Assembly (NCBI GenBank): GCA_036346225.1
Contig: JARFIW010000942.1
Span: 1,571,001 to 1,635,000, forward strand
Direction: 5' to 3'
Source of the DNA: Platerodrilus igneus
Lineage: Eukaryota; Arthropoda; Insecta; Coleoptera; Lycidae
DNA length: 64,000 nt
Shown here piece after piece: positions 1 through 13,159 of the stretch. Position numbers and translations under genes: made by a program. The stretch's first letter is position 1. Each line of letters starts with the position of its first letter. The notes below the pieces were generated by a model, which saw nothing but the letters and a program-made list of their open reading frames with translations, was not told the origin of the DNA and made no database searches.

Positions 1-316
1 GGAGAAACTTCCAGACCATTTGAAGTTCGATTAAGAGAACATAAATCATATATAAAAATAGAAAATTTGAAAAATCCATGATTTGCCAACATGCATGGGA
101 CTCAGTCATAAAATAAAATGGGAAGATGCAAAATTATCGACAAAGAAGAAAACCACCAAAACGCAAAATCAAAGAAGCTGCCTATATAACCCTACATAAA
201 AATAACTGCGTTGCAAACGAATCCGTGACTTTCAGTAAACAATGGATTCCATTACTAAAAGAAATAACAAAAGAAATAACAAATGAAGATCAAATGCCCA
301 CAATATCTAGGTAGCA
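1..316 (+). pseudogene. Penelope-like element, C-terminal GIY-YIG region (remnant)
   Basis: The left edge reads in plus frames as the end of a Penelope-like retroelement protein. A GIY-YIG-type stretch (GETSRPFEVRLREHK) is followed, after frameshifts, by HAWDS, WEDAK, a basic KRKIKEA block and an ending like SKQWIPLLKE, the usual C-terminal pattern of insect Penelope-like ORFs. The reading frame changes near positions 80-130, so the copy is dead. The upstream reverse transcriptase is outside the window. It probably lies in an intron of caliban upstream of the first exon seen here. The family call rests on remembered consensus patterns. Confidence 0.6.
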
Positions 317-454
317 TTGCAAGTTTTTCCTGGGTTTTCCTTGCGATATTAACATGAAATACAGCCTACATACATGATTTCTATTTATACATACAATAAC
401 TAATTACATAACAATAAGCATATTAACTAGAAAACCATTATTTCGCAAATTATA

Positions 455-540
455 AATGTTGGGGATCTTGGTAGCCACAGGTTGCTTAACCCCTTCACTG
501 AATCTCGGTAAAATAAGACATAAAATCAGAAATCTCTCAA
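455..540 (+). repeat. Copy 1 of a hairpin-bearing repeat related to the RTE tail
   Basis: This segment (TTGGGGATCTTGGTAGCC, then CACAGG, TTGCTTAACCCC, TTCACTGAATCTCGGT) matches two segments at about 50548-50625 and 50878-50960, which lie in the 3' tail of an RTE-type LINE. It can form a stem of GTAGCC with GGTTGC around an ACA loop, inside a GGGG/CCCC clamp. No coding sequence accompanies it here, so it is a detached tail fragment. Confidence 0.6.
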
Positions 541-769
541 TTGTATAAATAGAAACATGTTAAAAATGTTTCCCAAATTATTGAATTTATATAAAATTCA
601 CCAATAAAAATTAATCAGCTGATTTCACGTTGCGTATTGGCTACCATAGGAAAGTCGATCCTAGGTCGCAACACAAATTGAAGGCAATCATTCTTTAAAC
701 TTTAAAAATTTTTGCTTAGTGTACTCAAACCAAATATTTCAAACATCAATAAATCAAAGTAACATTCAA

Positions 770-905
770 TTTATGTCATAAACGTCAAACTTGAAGTTTT
801 TATTATTTTGACAACGATCCTAGGTCATGGATCGAAACGTAAATAAAATAGATTTTAAAAACTATGAGTGGTTTCATTCCCAAAGAAGATTAAGAACTCT
901 CCATG
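770..905 (+). repeat. Dispersed repeat, probable Penelope-like 3' untranslated end
   Basis: Sequence around GGTCATGGATCGAAACGTAA followed by ACTATGAGTGGTTTCATTCC and AAGAAGATTAAG recurs in parts at about 9505-9575, 16973-17015 and, inverted, at 41160-41265. Here it lies about 500 bp downstream of the Penelope-like ORF end, so it is plausibly that family's 3' UTR. The recurrence is directly visible. The family link is inferred from position and from the CGAAACGT motif common in such tails. Confidence 0.5.
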
Positions 906-1084
906 AGATAATAATACCACTCTACCACTCACATTAAACATAACCTAAACCATGTATTTATATATTTGTAAACAAACAAAAGGGAATTTTCTTCATTGAG
1001 TTTCATTGCATTTCATTCTTCATTTACTTTAATTGATCTAATATCTCATTTTCAAATGTTGACGTTTATTATAATCATTGACTG

Positions 1085-1265
1085 CTGCTGTAGGAAATTT
1101 ACCATATTGCTGAAGATAACCAAATACTCATGCAGATGTCTCGTAATGAGGTGTTTAAACAATTAGAGAACTGTCTTTCGTATTGCCTTACTGCTTTTCT
1201 ATCATTTTCATTGCAATAACCGTACACAAATAGTATGTCTGCATATTCTTCTCTTGAAAATTTAT
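1085..1265 (-). pseudogene. DUF4817-type transposase N-terminal fragment
   Basis: The minus strand encodes HKFSREEYADILFVYGYC, then NENDRKAV and YERQFSNC. This is the N-terminal helix-turn-helix domain (DUF4817 type) that precedes the DDE domain in a common insect group of Tc1/mariner-superfamily transposases. Only about 55 codons remain, with no DDE domain nearby. The same family occurs at 22.97-25.85 kb (minus) and as a near-complete element at 43.7-46.1 kb. Confidence 0.55.
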
Positions 1266-1940
1266 GAGGCAAAATTATTTTTCACAAATATTAATAATTA
1301 TTTCACTTTAAATAAACTTACAACCACATAAACTATGCTATCATTAAATGGTTATTATAAAGCGAACTCTCAGAGTTGCTATCTTAGCCTAAGCCTAATG
1401 CCTAATTGATAATTCAATGAGTTTTGCATAATGAATTTTGTGGAAATATTAAATCTGGCGTTAAAATTTTAGTAGTAGAATGAATTGCACACGTATAAAA
1501 ATATTTCAGTGTAACTCTTTTTATCCCGTTTTTTTCAAATACCCGATCCAATTTTAACGATCCTGTTATACAGGATGTGGTATTTATCCAATTTTACAAA
1601 TTTTTCGTAATTCGGATTTAGATTTTTACTGTAGTTCTTACATTATATGATTGGGCTATTAAACCAATATTGCTGTACCAAATATGAAAAAATCTACATG
1701 GTGATTCTAAAGGGCTTATAAAAGTATTGGACGAAATGGATGAAATACCCCATATTTAAGTTTAGTAATAGCATTAGCGTTAGACCTAGTAACCAAGGTT
1801 ATTTGGAATCACCTAAATGCCCTCTATTTGCAGTTAACATATGTCGGTTTACCTAGAAAACACCCATTTGAATGAACTAATCAATTTATGAAAGTGTTAG
1901 GTTTAGTTTCAATTTTATTTCATTTTAATTTAAAACTTCA

Positions 1941-2180
1941 GAAATTATGGCGAAAGACTTCAATTATAAAAATATCACACAATCTCCCTATAAATTTTAG
2001 ATGAAATTAACATAACCACAATTGTTTCAAGTCACCGCCCGGCCTATCCTCAGGTTAACATAATAATAAACTAAACGTGAGGATGAACCCAGCTGTGGCT
2101 TGAAACAATTGTAGTTATGGCAATTTCAACGATTAAAATTTATATAGGGATTGTGTGATATTTTTATAATTCATAATTTC
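1941..2180. repeat. Fold-back MITE-like inverted repeat
   Basis: Two arms of about 90 bp (1941-2033 and 2089-2180) are inverted near-copies. Both contain TATAAAAATATCACACAATC and ACAATTGTTTCAAG in opposite orientation, separated by a spacer of about 55 bp. The left arm has roughly 10 extra bases near its outer end. There is no ORF. This is the shape of a short non-autonomous DNA transposon inserted in an intron. The superfamily is undetermined because no clear target duplication is visible. Confidence 0.65.
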
Positions 2181-2357
2181 AACCATATTGTGAAACATCA
2201 TCTTCTCCACAAATTTAAATAGTGTGAGACTTGTCACATTTTTCAAAAGTATTGCGATAATCGTTCTTGAAGAAGTCCTTTTGAATTGTTCATTATAAAT
2301 ATGTATTAAGTAGAATAAATAGAAAAAAGTTCATATATAATTATGGCGGTGTTTTAG

Positions 2358-2521
2358 ATTATGGTCCTGCATTAACTGAACATGTTTTACTAAAGCATGG
2401 CTTTACAAATGCTTCAAAAATCGGTAAAACGTTTAACATTGAGAATGATATCAAGACGTTGCTATTAGCGATAGAAGATGCTAGACAACTAATGAACGAT
2501 GCCAAAATAAATTCCTCAAAG
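2358..2521 (+). CDS. Clbn: caliban exon (end of NFACT-N)
   Basis: Opens after GTTTTAG at 2351-2357 and ends at AAG|GTATAT. It encodes [15 protein letters not shown] and a helical stretch ending DAKINSSK, matching the end of the NFACT-N region of NEMF. The first codon is split: one base comes from an exon outside the window. The acceptor has a weak pyrimidine tract, so the exact 5' boundary is less certain than the rest. Confidence 0.85.
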
Positions 2522-5500
2522 GTATATATTTTTTAAATAAAATTGGATTTTATTATTATTGAATTTTGATATAGGGATACATCATTCAGAAAAAGGAAGA
2601 ACGTTATCGTTCAGAAACTGAAAAAGAATATTTTTTTTCTAATCAAGAATTTCATCCTACATTCTTTCAGCAACATATCACTCAACCATATCTGGAATTT
2701 GACGCATTTAATTTAGCAGTAGACGAATTTTATTCTAATTTAGAAGGGCAGAAAATCGAGATGCGTGCAGTGCAACAAGAACGTGAAGCAGTGAAAAAAT
2801 TGGAAAATATTAAAAAAGATCATGTCCAGCGTTTAATGGTATTAGAAAAAGCTCAAGAAAATGATGAAGAAAAAGCTGAATTGATTACTAGAAACCAAAA
2901 TATTGTCGATAGTGCTATTTTAGCCATTCAGACTGCACTTGCAAGTCAGGTAATTGATTGGAATTTTATAATTTTTTTATAATCCATTGTGCGAACACTG
3001 CAATGAAAACAATGTATTCAGAAGTAAGCTCATTAGAATATTATACAGGGTATCCAGGGACAAAACTGAAAGAAACATTTTGAATATTGATTCTATGAAT
3101 TCTAAGTAAAAGAGTTAGAATCAGTGTCTATCCGATTATCAACGGTGTTTGAAGTATTGAAGGTCAAAGCTTGTTACTCCTAACCCCGACCTCTCATACT
3201 TAATTATTAAGGTTCAATCATGCAAATTTCTATCTGCAAGTTATAAAGTTATTAACACTTATGGTTTGTGGCCTCAGGCTATGAAACTCCTCTCAGAGAT
3301 GTGGTGATTTGGTCTTCTATAGATTGCATAATGTTGCATGCTCATATCTTTGTAATACCTTAAAAGGAAAAGCTAAGAAGGTACGAGCACTAAATCTAAA
3401 CACGCTGTAATGGCACCCTCTCGACCAACACCACCACTGAAGTCTGGTACTCAGTGTCCACACAATTACCCTTTGGTCCTAAAACTTATTCCTCCCTCCG
3501 GGATTGGATTATTCAAACAGACTGATGTCTTACATCTAATTTTGCATCTCAAAATTATTTTATTCTTACAATATGTATGTAATAAATTATATGGTAACTA
3601 AGGTTGGATTTACGAAACAAAATACAATAGATTTAATAGATATAAGAGACGGAACTTGAATATCAAGTAAGTGAAGGCATGTTGCGAGTTAATTCATTTA
3701 ACACGTAGTAATCGCAGCAGTACTACAAAAAGAAAAATCCTCTTTTTTACCCATTGCAGGCAATTACTTATAACTTAAAAGCTTAATAACTAACTAACTA
3801 AAGTTTTTTAGGCTCCATTTGATTTTTCTTAAAACAAACCACACTAAATTAGGAAATGGAAAAGGAAGTAGCCAGTAGTTGATAGACTATCTCAGTATTG
3901 CATGCACAGTTATTTTTTGCTGCAAATTCTGACAGCAATACATTTTGTCAGAAAGCAAGCAACTTTCCTTAACTTAGTATCTTACAACTCTAAATTGAAT
4001 TTTAAATCTTAAGATATAACTAAGTTTAACTAGCTGTTTTTCTCTATTTATTGATAGAAATTTTAACTTTACTATTTTATTCAATTTTCGTAAATATAAA
4101 CATTTTAATGATAAAACATTCTACAAAAACAGAAGTATCAAAATCTTTCCATGCATATTTGACATCCGAATCAAACAAATTTTTTTGTAATTAAACAGGC
4201 TTTGCTACGATATTACTAATAGAAATTTTCCTTTTCTGCCGTAGCAAATTGTAAAGCTAAAGCCAGTTAGGTTCTTTCTTTCAACTTTTAAGTTTTGCAC
4301 GGATTATATAAATCTTGATTTCAAAATATCGGTCAATTAAAATTTCCAAAGAATGTTGCCTAATTACAAGAACAAAAAGATAACTTCTTATGACAAGCTC
4401 AAGATAGAGGTAGAATCCATAGATAATTTTTAAAGATAATCCCAAGATAAAGGTAAAATTCCATAATTTTCAAAGATAGCTGCATGGTAATGGTAAAATC
4501 CCAAGATAATGCACAAAGATAACCCCAAGATAAAGGTATCAATGGATTATAGGCTTTTCCTTTGGAAAAGGAAGACTATCTAACCATTCATGGCGGCAGT
4601 CATTCCTTGACCAAAATAAACAGCCACTTTTCTGTCTTTTGATATATTTAAAACTAAATTCAAAGTGTGGTTCCATAGGACTGTTAAAAGGTAATTTTCT
4701 TGTGCTAAAATGGAGATTTGAGAATCGATACCTGTTCTTTTGAACGCACAAGGGATCGGTTTACCATGGGTACAGGATCGCCTGTGCCCCAGATGTAAAG
4801 TCGACTAAATATGCCATCGGCAAACAAATTGACAACAAGAACACTGCCACCGCTAAAGGCAAGGACAGTGGTGATTCATGGCTGGAAACGAGGCCCGCAC
4901 CACATGACCCAGTGCCATGGATTGCTTGGTCCCCATACCATACGGCGATTAACAGAAATGAAAAGATATATTAGATATAGGGAAAGGTATTAAAAGAAGG
5001 AGATTGGAATCAGTTATATGCCACAGTAGCTTCCGAGAAGAAAAAGGGCTTGCTTTGAGCAAAAATGGTAGGCGAGGTGGATAGAAAAGTGCTACTCAAC
5101 TTGCCAAAACGGAGTCAGTGATCTGAAGTAGGAGAACACTACTCTTATGTGGCAGGCGGTAGTCTTTGGAACTTAAGGCAGGCTAGTCGTAAGAAAAGTG
5201 GAAACAGAGACAGCGGGGTGTGAGAAAGTTACGTTTTAAGACAAGCGTCCTATAGGAGAAAGAGGAAGCAATGTCCCCAAATAAAAGGAACAGGAGGACT
5301 GAAGGATCCCCTGCCTAGCAAAAGAATCAAAAGGAAAACCACACCCTACTATTCTCAAAAGTAGGCATGCTCATCTCAAAGGCATCAAAATCGATAAGAG
5401 AAGGATATATATGTAAATTCACACTGCCATAATCAAGAGTGGTATACAAGAAGGGACAGCATCTCACTCTAATGTTGATCAAAAAAAGAAAAGAATGCAT

Positions 5501-8500
5501 TCAAATTCGTAGGTCGAAATACAGGAAAAAGGAGAAGGAAACTGAATAGAATGAGTGTAAACTCCACAATAAAAGCACAAAAAATGGAAAATTGATTTTT
5601 GCAACATATGCCACTGAAAGGTAGAATAGGTTTTCAGCGTGACATAAGGAGGAAAGATAACTAAAGGGAAACGATAACATATATTATGAGGTATAAAACA
5701 TTTTATAATCCAAGATATAGAAAGTATTAATTATTGTGGAAGAGCATTATCTGCAAATGGTTTTAGGTCTTTTATATGCCACTTTCCTTGTGGTTTACTC
5801 TCGAGATCTTCAAATTCATAGACCGGCGAACTAACAACCTGTGTCACTTTTATAAAATAAATTTTGGAGCCAATTTAGCAGAATTTTTTTTTGCCGTAAT
5901 CGATTAAGGCGTAATTCTTTTACCAAACATGTTCTCCTAAGGAAAAAGGAAGATCTTGTTTTTCAAATTATAGTGATCTTTGTTTTGCATAAGCTTTTAG
6001 ACAAATTTTGTCTCACAAAGGTAAAAATTGCTGGTAGAGTTTGTTGATTTTGATCCCAACGAATTTTTTTGCCAATTTTAAGTGCGTTAATGTCGTCTGG
6101 AACAGAACCGTAATAACTACCATCGATAGGTGGATATTTTTCAAAAACTAGGAATAGAGGTGAAAACTGTGTGGCTTCATGTTTTGCGGTACGTTATAGC
6201 CTTTTCATTTATATTAAGGGATTTTTTCTATTAGTTTTTTTTTCTATGTGATCAGCTGAAAGGCACAAGAAAGTTTTACGAGGATTTCCAGTAAGTGTAT
6301 AGAGCCCACGGCAAGTTTCGGTGGAAAATGGCTCGTAGATGAGGAAACCTCAAAAGGCTAAGCGGCTAGTCGAACTATTTGCTCTGGGTAGAACATGAGC
6401 TGTGGGTCTGGGTTGGACTGCGACCAAAAATGTAAAGAATATGGCGTCACCGAATTTTTCTATACGAAGAAGACCTTACTTAAGTCCCTTGTATAAGGCG
6501 AATGCGGAAACCTTTATTCAATTATCGCTATACAATATATTACTGCAACACAATCCCTAAAGTTTCTTACCTTATGGCTCGACTTTGACCTTTATAGATG
6601 CACTGCTACACCTGTGAACAGATTAAACAAAGATAGCACTGTTTGTGCATTTATACCCAAGATTTAAAAATTAATTCTAATCAACCTTCATTCATTCCAA
6701 TTAAAAAGAATAGTCTTGACCAAAATAAAAATCTATTCCTTCAGTATTTAGCATGTTATTTACAAGACATCTTTTTTCTTTAATATAAGTTTGATCAAAT
6801 TAAATTATTGAAAGATATGTACATAAGTACTTCTCACAGTTAAAACATGGTAATTTCTATTAGAAATGTCTAGCAAAATTTATTTAAAAATGAATGAGCA
6901 TGAGTTTATTTTCTGAATAATTAACTATATGTAACAATTTCGGTTGGGTTGAGTAGCACTACTTAACCTCACAAAAATATTCCACTTAGAAATTAGTGAA
7001 ATATGAAATGTAATAATTTAATTTCTAAGATTTGAGTAAATCATGTTTCAAATAATTAAATTAATTTTCATAAAATATAGAATTTAACTTTTCTTATCTC
7101 ATAATGACATCTTCCGTATATTAAATGTATTAATAAAAAGATTTAAAGTGAAAATTTACAGGTTCCTGTTGCTTAATATGAAAAATAAATAGTCTGTCAT
7201 TCACCTAACGAACTTGAAGTTCAGATCACGTGATCAAACAAAAAAATTGTTTGTCTGCTATATCCATGCGACAGCTGACATATATGAAAGTAAATTTACA
7301 TACCAGATGTTCATCCGATGGAAAAATACCTGCTAGGCATATGGGCTATACCCGGAATTATAATTGATGATTTACAATTCGCCTGCTTCAACACTTAAAT
7401 ACAGGAAATGCGCAATTCCATACAACCAAATTAGCTGCATACTGAAATTCTAAACCATATCACAGCATCCATATTAAATAATTGATGCACGCCAAATCGA
7501 CATTCGTACAAAGGTTAAACTTTATTCTTAAATTTTCCTAAATTTTCCTACGTTATATGTTAACTAAAATTGCATGCTAACTAAAATTTGCATGTTAACC
7601 AAAAGTTGCATGTTAACCAAGGCCCTTCCAACAAAATAACGTCTCGTCATCTGCGAGCTACTTCCAGCGAGTGTGGACAACAAAAGTGCGCGTCGCCGAG
7701 ACGATATCATATCAAGAAAACAATTTAAATTTCGTGTGCTTCCAACATGTGGACTGAATAAACGTCATCGTCCTTGCGTTCAAGGAACAATTGACCTCTT
7801 CTGACGACAGCTGAATTGAAATTGGTAATATCACGCGGGTTACCGCCTGACAACAAGCTTAATCTTACAATTGTCTAACAGAGGGAACTCTTAAGATGAC
7901 ACTAATAAAAAGTATTTTTTGTCACCGCATAATTTAAAATTTTACACTTCCGAATTGAAAGTTAATATTGTATTTGACAATATGTAATATGTATTTCTTA
8001 GATTGTGTAGCATCATTATGCATTAAGTTGGTTATTATTAATTAAATAGGTTAAATATCTGTAGACATAATGACAGAAAATAAAATCGTTACAACGTAAA
8101 AGGACATCTACGCCACTAGGAGAAGCATTAGTTTCAATATAGAATGTTTCATAGAAATTTTGTGAAATTAGAATGGCAGCAGAAGTAAGTAAAGCTTTTA
8201 TTTTTTCGAAGGCTTTTTGTGCATCGTTACTCCAATCAACAGACCGATCTTTCTTCCTGTTTTTATTTAAGGTCGTAATTGGAATAGATATTGAAGTTAG
8301 GTTAGGTAGAAAAAATAGGATAATATCATTCCAATTAAGCGTTTAATTTCAGTGACGGTTTTAGGTATTTTGAAATTGGTAATAGCATTTATTTTATTTG
8401 GGCCAGCTTATAATCCATTTTATCCACCATAAATCCTAAAAAAAAAGATAGGAACGGCAAAAATTAACATTTTTTCAATTGATTTTAAAATTGACATTAC

Positions 8501-11500
8501 TCAAGCATTTAAAGTTAATATATGTCCATCTTACGTTGAAGTGTTTGAGGTGAGTTAGATAAACTAAACGGTAAAAAAGTTAAATTCATAAAAACCTTTT
8601 CCAATTACACAAAAGGCAGCCTAACAAGAGGATTGTTCTAGAGGTGTTTGATAAAAAGTTTGTTTACGATGTATTGCGAATATGTATTTAGTGCTATAAG
8701 TGACTTAAGATAAAATCAGAACGTGGTAAAAGGTAGCTATCGGGAATAGTAATGGAATTGAATTTACGAACGTCAAAAGAGACACGATATTTCCCATTTT
8801 TCTTTCCAACTAGTAAAATAGAACTACTACAGGGAGAAAAACTCAGGAAGATAACACCAGACTTAATCACCTTATCAATTTCAGAATATAAATGCTTTTA
8901 CAAGGCTAACTATAAAGGATATTGATGTTGTGTAAATGGTTTTGTATCAGCAGTCAAATTTTCATGAGCATTGTAACACACCTTAACTCGGAAGCAGATG
9001 TATTTCGCTAAATTGGTCGATAGTTTTTTTTTCTATAGAAATATTTTGTTGCTTGGTAAGAGAAATTTTATTTACAATACCATGGGAAGCAATATGATTT
9101 TGCTGAAGACTAGCTTGCCAAGTAAAATCCAAAAACTTTAACAATAGGTTGAAAAGGTGTCAAAAATCAACTTCAAAAGGAAAATGGAATTTCACGTTTA
9201 ATTGATTCTATATGAATTTTAATTTAATAGATTGAGTTACATTGATTTGATCCGAATCAGTGACACACATAGAGGTATTTTGAGGTACTATTTTAAAATT
9301 GATTTTTTTTGGTCCGTTAATTGGGTGTAAGCCTGCAGAATAGTCAAAGAGAAATTAGATCCTTTATTTAACAGTGTATCAATGGTAATAGAATCAATAT
9401 AAATGGGTAAATGTGGATGATTATCAAAGGGTTTTATTTGGAATTTTGCAGTGGCAGAATTAGGACAATGAAGAACAAGGTTTTTAACCAACTTGACTAT
9501 TTAAAAAGTTTTTATTATTTTGACAACGACCCTAAGCCATGGATCGAAACGTAAATAAAGATATTTTTTGAAGGGTTAAAATGTTGAGAATAATGGGAAT
9601 TTAAATTATGGATTAATTGACTTAAATTTTTGCTTCGACTTTTTTATCAAGTATATTAGCTGTTTGTACTTCTATAATATATGATAAGACATTTTCATTA
9701 GGAGCTTGAATACAAGCGCAAATTTGAGATAAAATTTCACGATCATTGTCAAAAGTAGCAAAATCTTTATTTAGCAGTTTCATTAATTCTTGCCAACTAT
9801 GAATTTTGGGTCTAATGTTGCGAAACTAAACTAAGACACTATTAGAAAACAGCTCAACAGCACTTTTAAACAACTGTTCATCGGTACAGTTTCTCGAGAT
9901 TTTGGGTCATCAATTCTTTCAAGAAAGGAGTCGCAGAAATTGTTGAATTATAACTCGAAAAAGTTAAATCCTATTCATATGTCGGTACTGGTTTACAAAC
10001 ATCTTTGTTATTAATAGATTAAGATAAGTTATTCAAGTTCAAAATAGTTCCTGGAGTATCAGAAATAAAATCTATTTTTTCAAGTACAAATTCTTTGATA
10101 AGCAATAATTCAGACATGAGTTCACTTTTAGTCATATCAGTTTCATTAAAGATCAAAAGAGAAAATAATTCTAGTTGTTGCTTTAGGTGAATCATACAAG
10201 AGTGGATTTGCAACAATTCAATTTTTGTAGGCAGAGGATTGGTAGAATATATGATAGCCTTAACATCAAGAGAATCCAAAAGTTTTACCTCCTATTTTCT
10301 GAGTAAGAATAGCTTTATGTTGCAGTCTACAACCATTTTGTGTTTTTGCCGGTAAAATATTGCGTGAAGTAAGTTCAGAACAAACTTCTTTCGTTTTTGA
10401 ATGTAGGTATTTCATCTTAAAAGTTTAAAATTAATTTTTGCAAAAAAAAATCTCTAAAAAAAGTCGGTATAAGTTTTTTTTTGGTATGTCAGCGAATAAA
10501 AATTATCCAAAGGTTAGATTAGGTCAATAAATAGGTAAAAAAAAAATGCTAAAAGAAAATTTTTAGAAAAGTATTTAAATAAAAAATCTTACAATTGAAA
10601 CATGAAAAGAATGATTATAAAACATCGAAATCTTAAATGAATAACTAGAAATCACTGAAAAGTAAATATTTTAAAATACAAAACCAAACTAAAGATATTT
10701 TTTAGTTCGGTACTAAGTCAAATATTTTAGTTCTGACAATAATTTTTATTCAACAATGCAAAACATTTTCTGGATTTTACTAGACACAATGTATAACGTT
10801 ACCCATTATTTGGGTTATTATAAATAGTTCACAATGCAATCGGTAAATTTTATTATTAATACAAATAAAAATAGAAACCGACCTAGATATTTTATAATTA
10901 ACAGACAATGTCGCCTCATTGAAAACCGCCCCATAATTTGTAGTACCATTGTTACCCTCAACCCAGATTTCTCTTTATTAATTATTAAGGTTTAGTTGTG
11001 CAAATTTCTATCTACAAGTAATAAATTTATTAACACTTAACACTTCGTGGTTTCAGACTACGGAACTCCTCTCAATTCAGTCTTCTACAGATTGTATAGC
11101 ATTATTGCATGCCAATATCACTGTAGTGCCTTAAAAGGAAAACGTAAAAAGGTAGGAACAAGAAACTCGAGCACTACATCAAAACACGTGATAACATTAC
11201 TTTCCCGGCTAATACCATTGCCTTTGTCTATGTAATTACTCCTTGGTCTCGGAACTTGTTTGTCTCTACAGAAGTGGGTTAATTAAACCAGCTGATGTTC
11301 TTCATCCAATTTGAATATAAAACTTCATCATTTCAATAGTGCATATTCACATCATTTTCTCTAGAGCGATAAAAATCCCTAAGGGATATCTTAACATATT
11401 TGTACATGTTGAAACCATTTTATTCTTACAATATGGATAATAATTTATTAGGGAAACAAGGAATTTCTTTACTTTTATCTAAAATACAATACGTTTAAAT

Positions 11501-13087
11501 TTCTTAATTAAATTTTTAACCTAATCACACAGATGTACTATAGGTATGTTTTGCCAGTTCATGCAATTAATTTGAAATGTTCAGTTGCTTATAAATTTTC
11601 TTGGGTATAGTTTCAGATGGTTCACATAAATACCCGATGAGTGATTGTTAATTGTAGCTAAGGCGGATACCATAAAATGCCTTTATCTACTTTGACTTTG
11701 AAATTTCCAACACAATTATCTCCGACATAAGGTTGTCGATATGGAAACTAATCTGCCCTTTAGAAGGGTAGTATTCCAACATGGTTGACTACTTTCAGTC
11801 TGTTTTTATCCTATTCTCAAAGGTAGCTAACCTACTCAATTTGCATGTTGATTGTTTATATGGGAAGTACGAAGTGCTTCAAGAAACGGATTTCTTCATA
11901 AAATAATTTGAGACATTTACGGCAAACTTCGGACAGAAGAATTAGGACTGCCAATTGAAGTTATGTGTGTCAGTTCCTCTATCTAATAAATATGTACAAT
12001 TAATTTACGGATAGTTTAACTAAGCTTTTTATTTATTTGGGTAGGCACAATTTGCATGTGATCTGTCTGCTTTCAGATGATAACAGCGGCGCGCCAGCGT
12101 AATATATTGTTAATCAAAACAAATGAATAATAAAACTAATAATTTAGAACGAAATTACGATGATATCATTTATAACCTTTAAAAACTGCCATAATGAATT
12201 TTACAAATTTTGAGTATGAACAATATAAGATACAAAAACAATTCTACCTTAGATTGAAGTGTAAGTTACCTAAACATTATATTTCTTAAAGGAAACTGCT
12301 TAACACTATTGGTGAGATTTACTAATGTAGAAACTGTCAAAATGAAATGTGATTATAAACATTTCAAAGGCACGTCACATTGTTCAGTAAGCCTGGCATT
12401 GTAATAAATTGTTTAGTTTTACTAAAATCATAAACAAAAAACCACAAAAACATAATTTTATTTCTGTAAAATTTAGGACAACTTAGGTTCATAAATTATT
12501 TTAAACTACAAAAGGTAAACAAAATATTCATTTCAGTGAATCTTTATGGTGTGGTCATGTCATGTAAAGAAAGCTTACAAATAGTGAAATAACAGTAAAT
12601 TTATTATTTGTATCCCAAATATAAAAGAGCTTTTACAAATTTAAGTTAAATAAATTAAATTCAATGTTACATAGTTGTCATACAATATAAAAATCCCAGA
12701 TGCTGAGTTAGTGAAATCCAAAAATTTAGATTACAAACCACCATCATAAAATATAATATAATGTATATTCATTTTACAGTGCAAAAACAGAAGGAAACAC
12801 GAACGTTAACCTAAGTAAATCATATGATATCCTATATTTGATTTTCCAATGCTCCACCTGAAGGTACTACATTGGCCAGGAAGCGAGTTTTTTTACCTGG
12901 AAATGTTGAATTGTGTCGGATCCTTGCTATTCAAAACAAGGTTAGGGATCTTTAACATACACACATAGGACCTACATTTTACCTCATCCTAACATTTTTC
13001 AAGCGATTCGTGTCGGAAATTGAACCTGGTTTCTGGCTTAATCACATTATACCACAAGTACTTCCTCTGGGATTCATTCACAGGACT

Positions 13088-13159
<72 letters not shown>

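Larger units (their letters stand above)
3172..11458 (-). mobile_element. Ty3/gypsy-type LTR retrotransposon, degenerate
   Basis: Two diverged direct repeats, 3172-3599 and 10950-11458, both begin TGTTAC in plus orientation and share TTAATTATTAAGG and CAAATTTCTATCT near one end and TTTATTCTTACAATATG near the other. Between them, in element order on the minus strand, lie gag-like, protease-like, reverse transcriptase/RNase H and integrase C-terminal remnants, all interrupted by stops. The order supports one element with a 5' LTR at 10.95-11.46 kb and a 3' LTR at 3.17-3.60 kb. I found no matching target duplication, and stretches at 3.6-5.7 and 6.2-8.1 kb are not recognisable as gypsy, so later insertions or a composite origin are possible. 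Confidence 0.65.
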
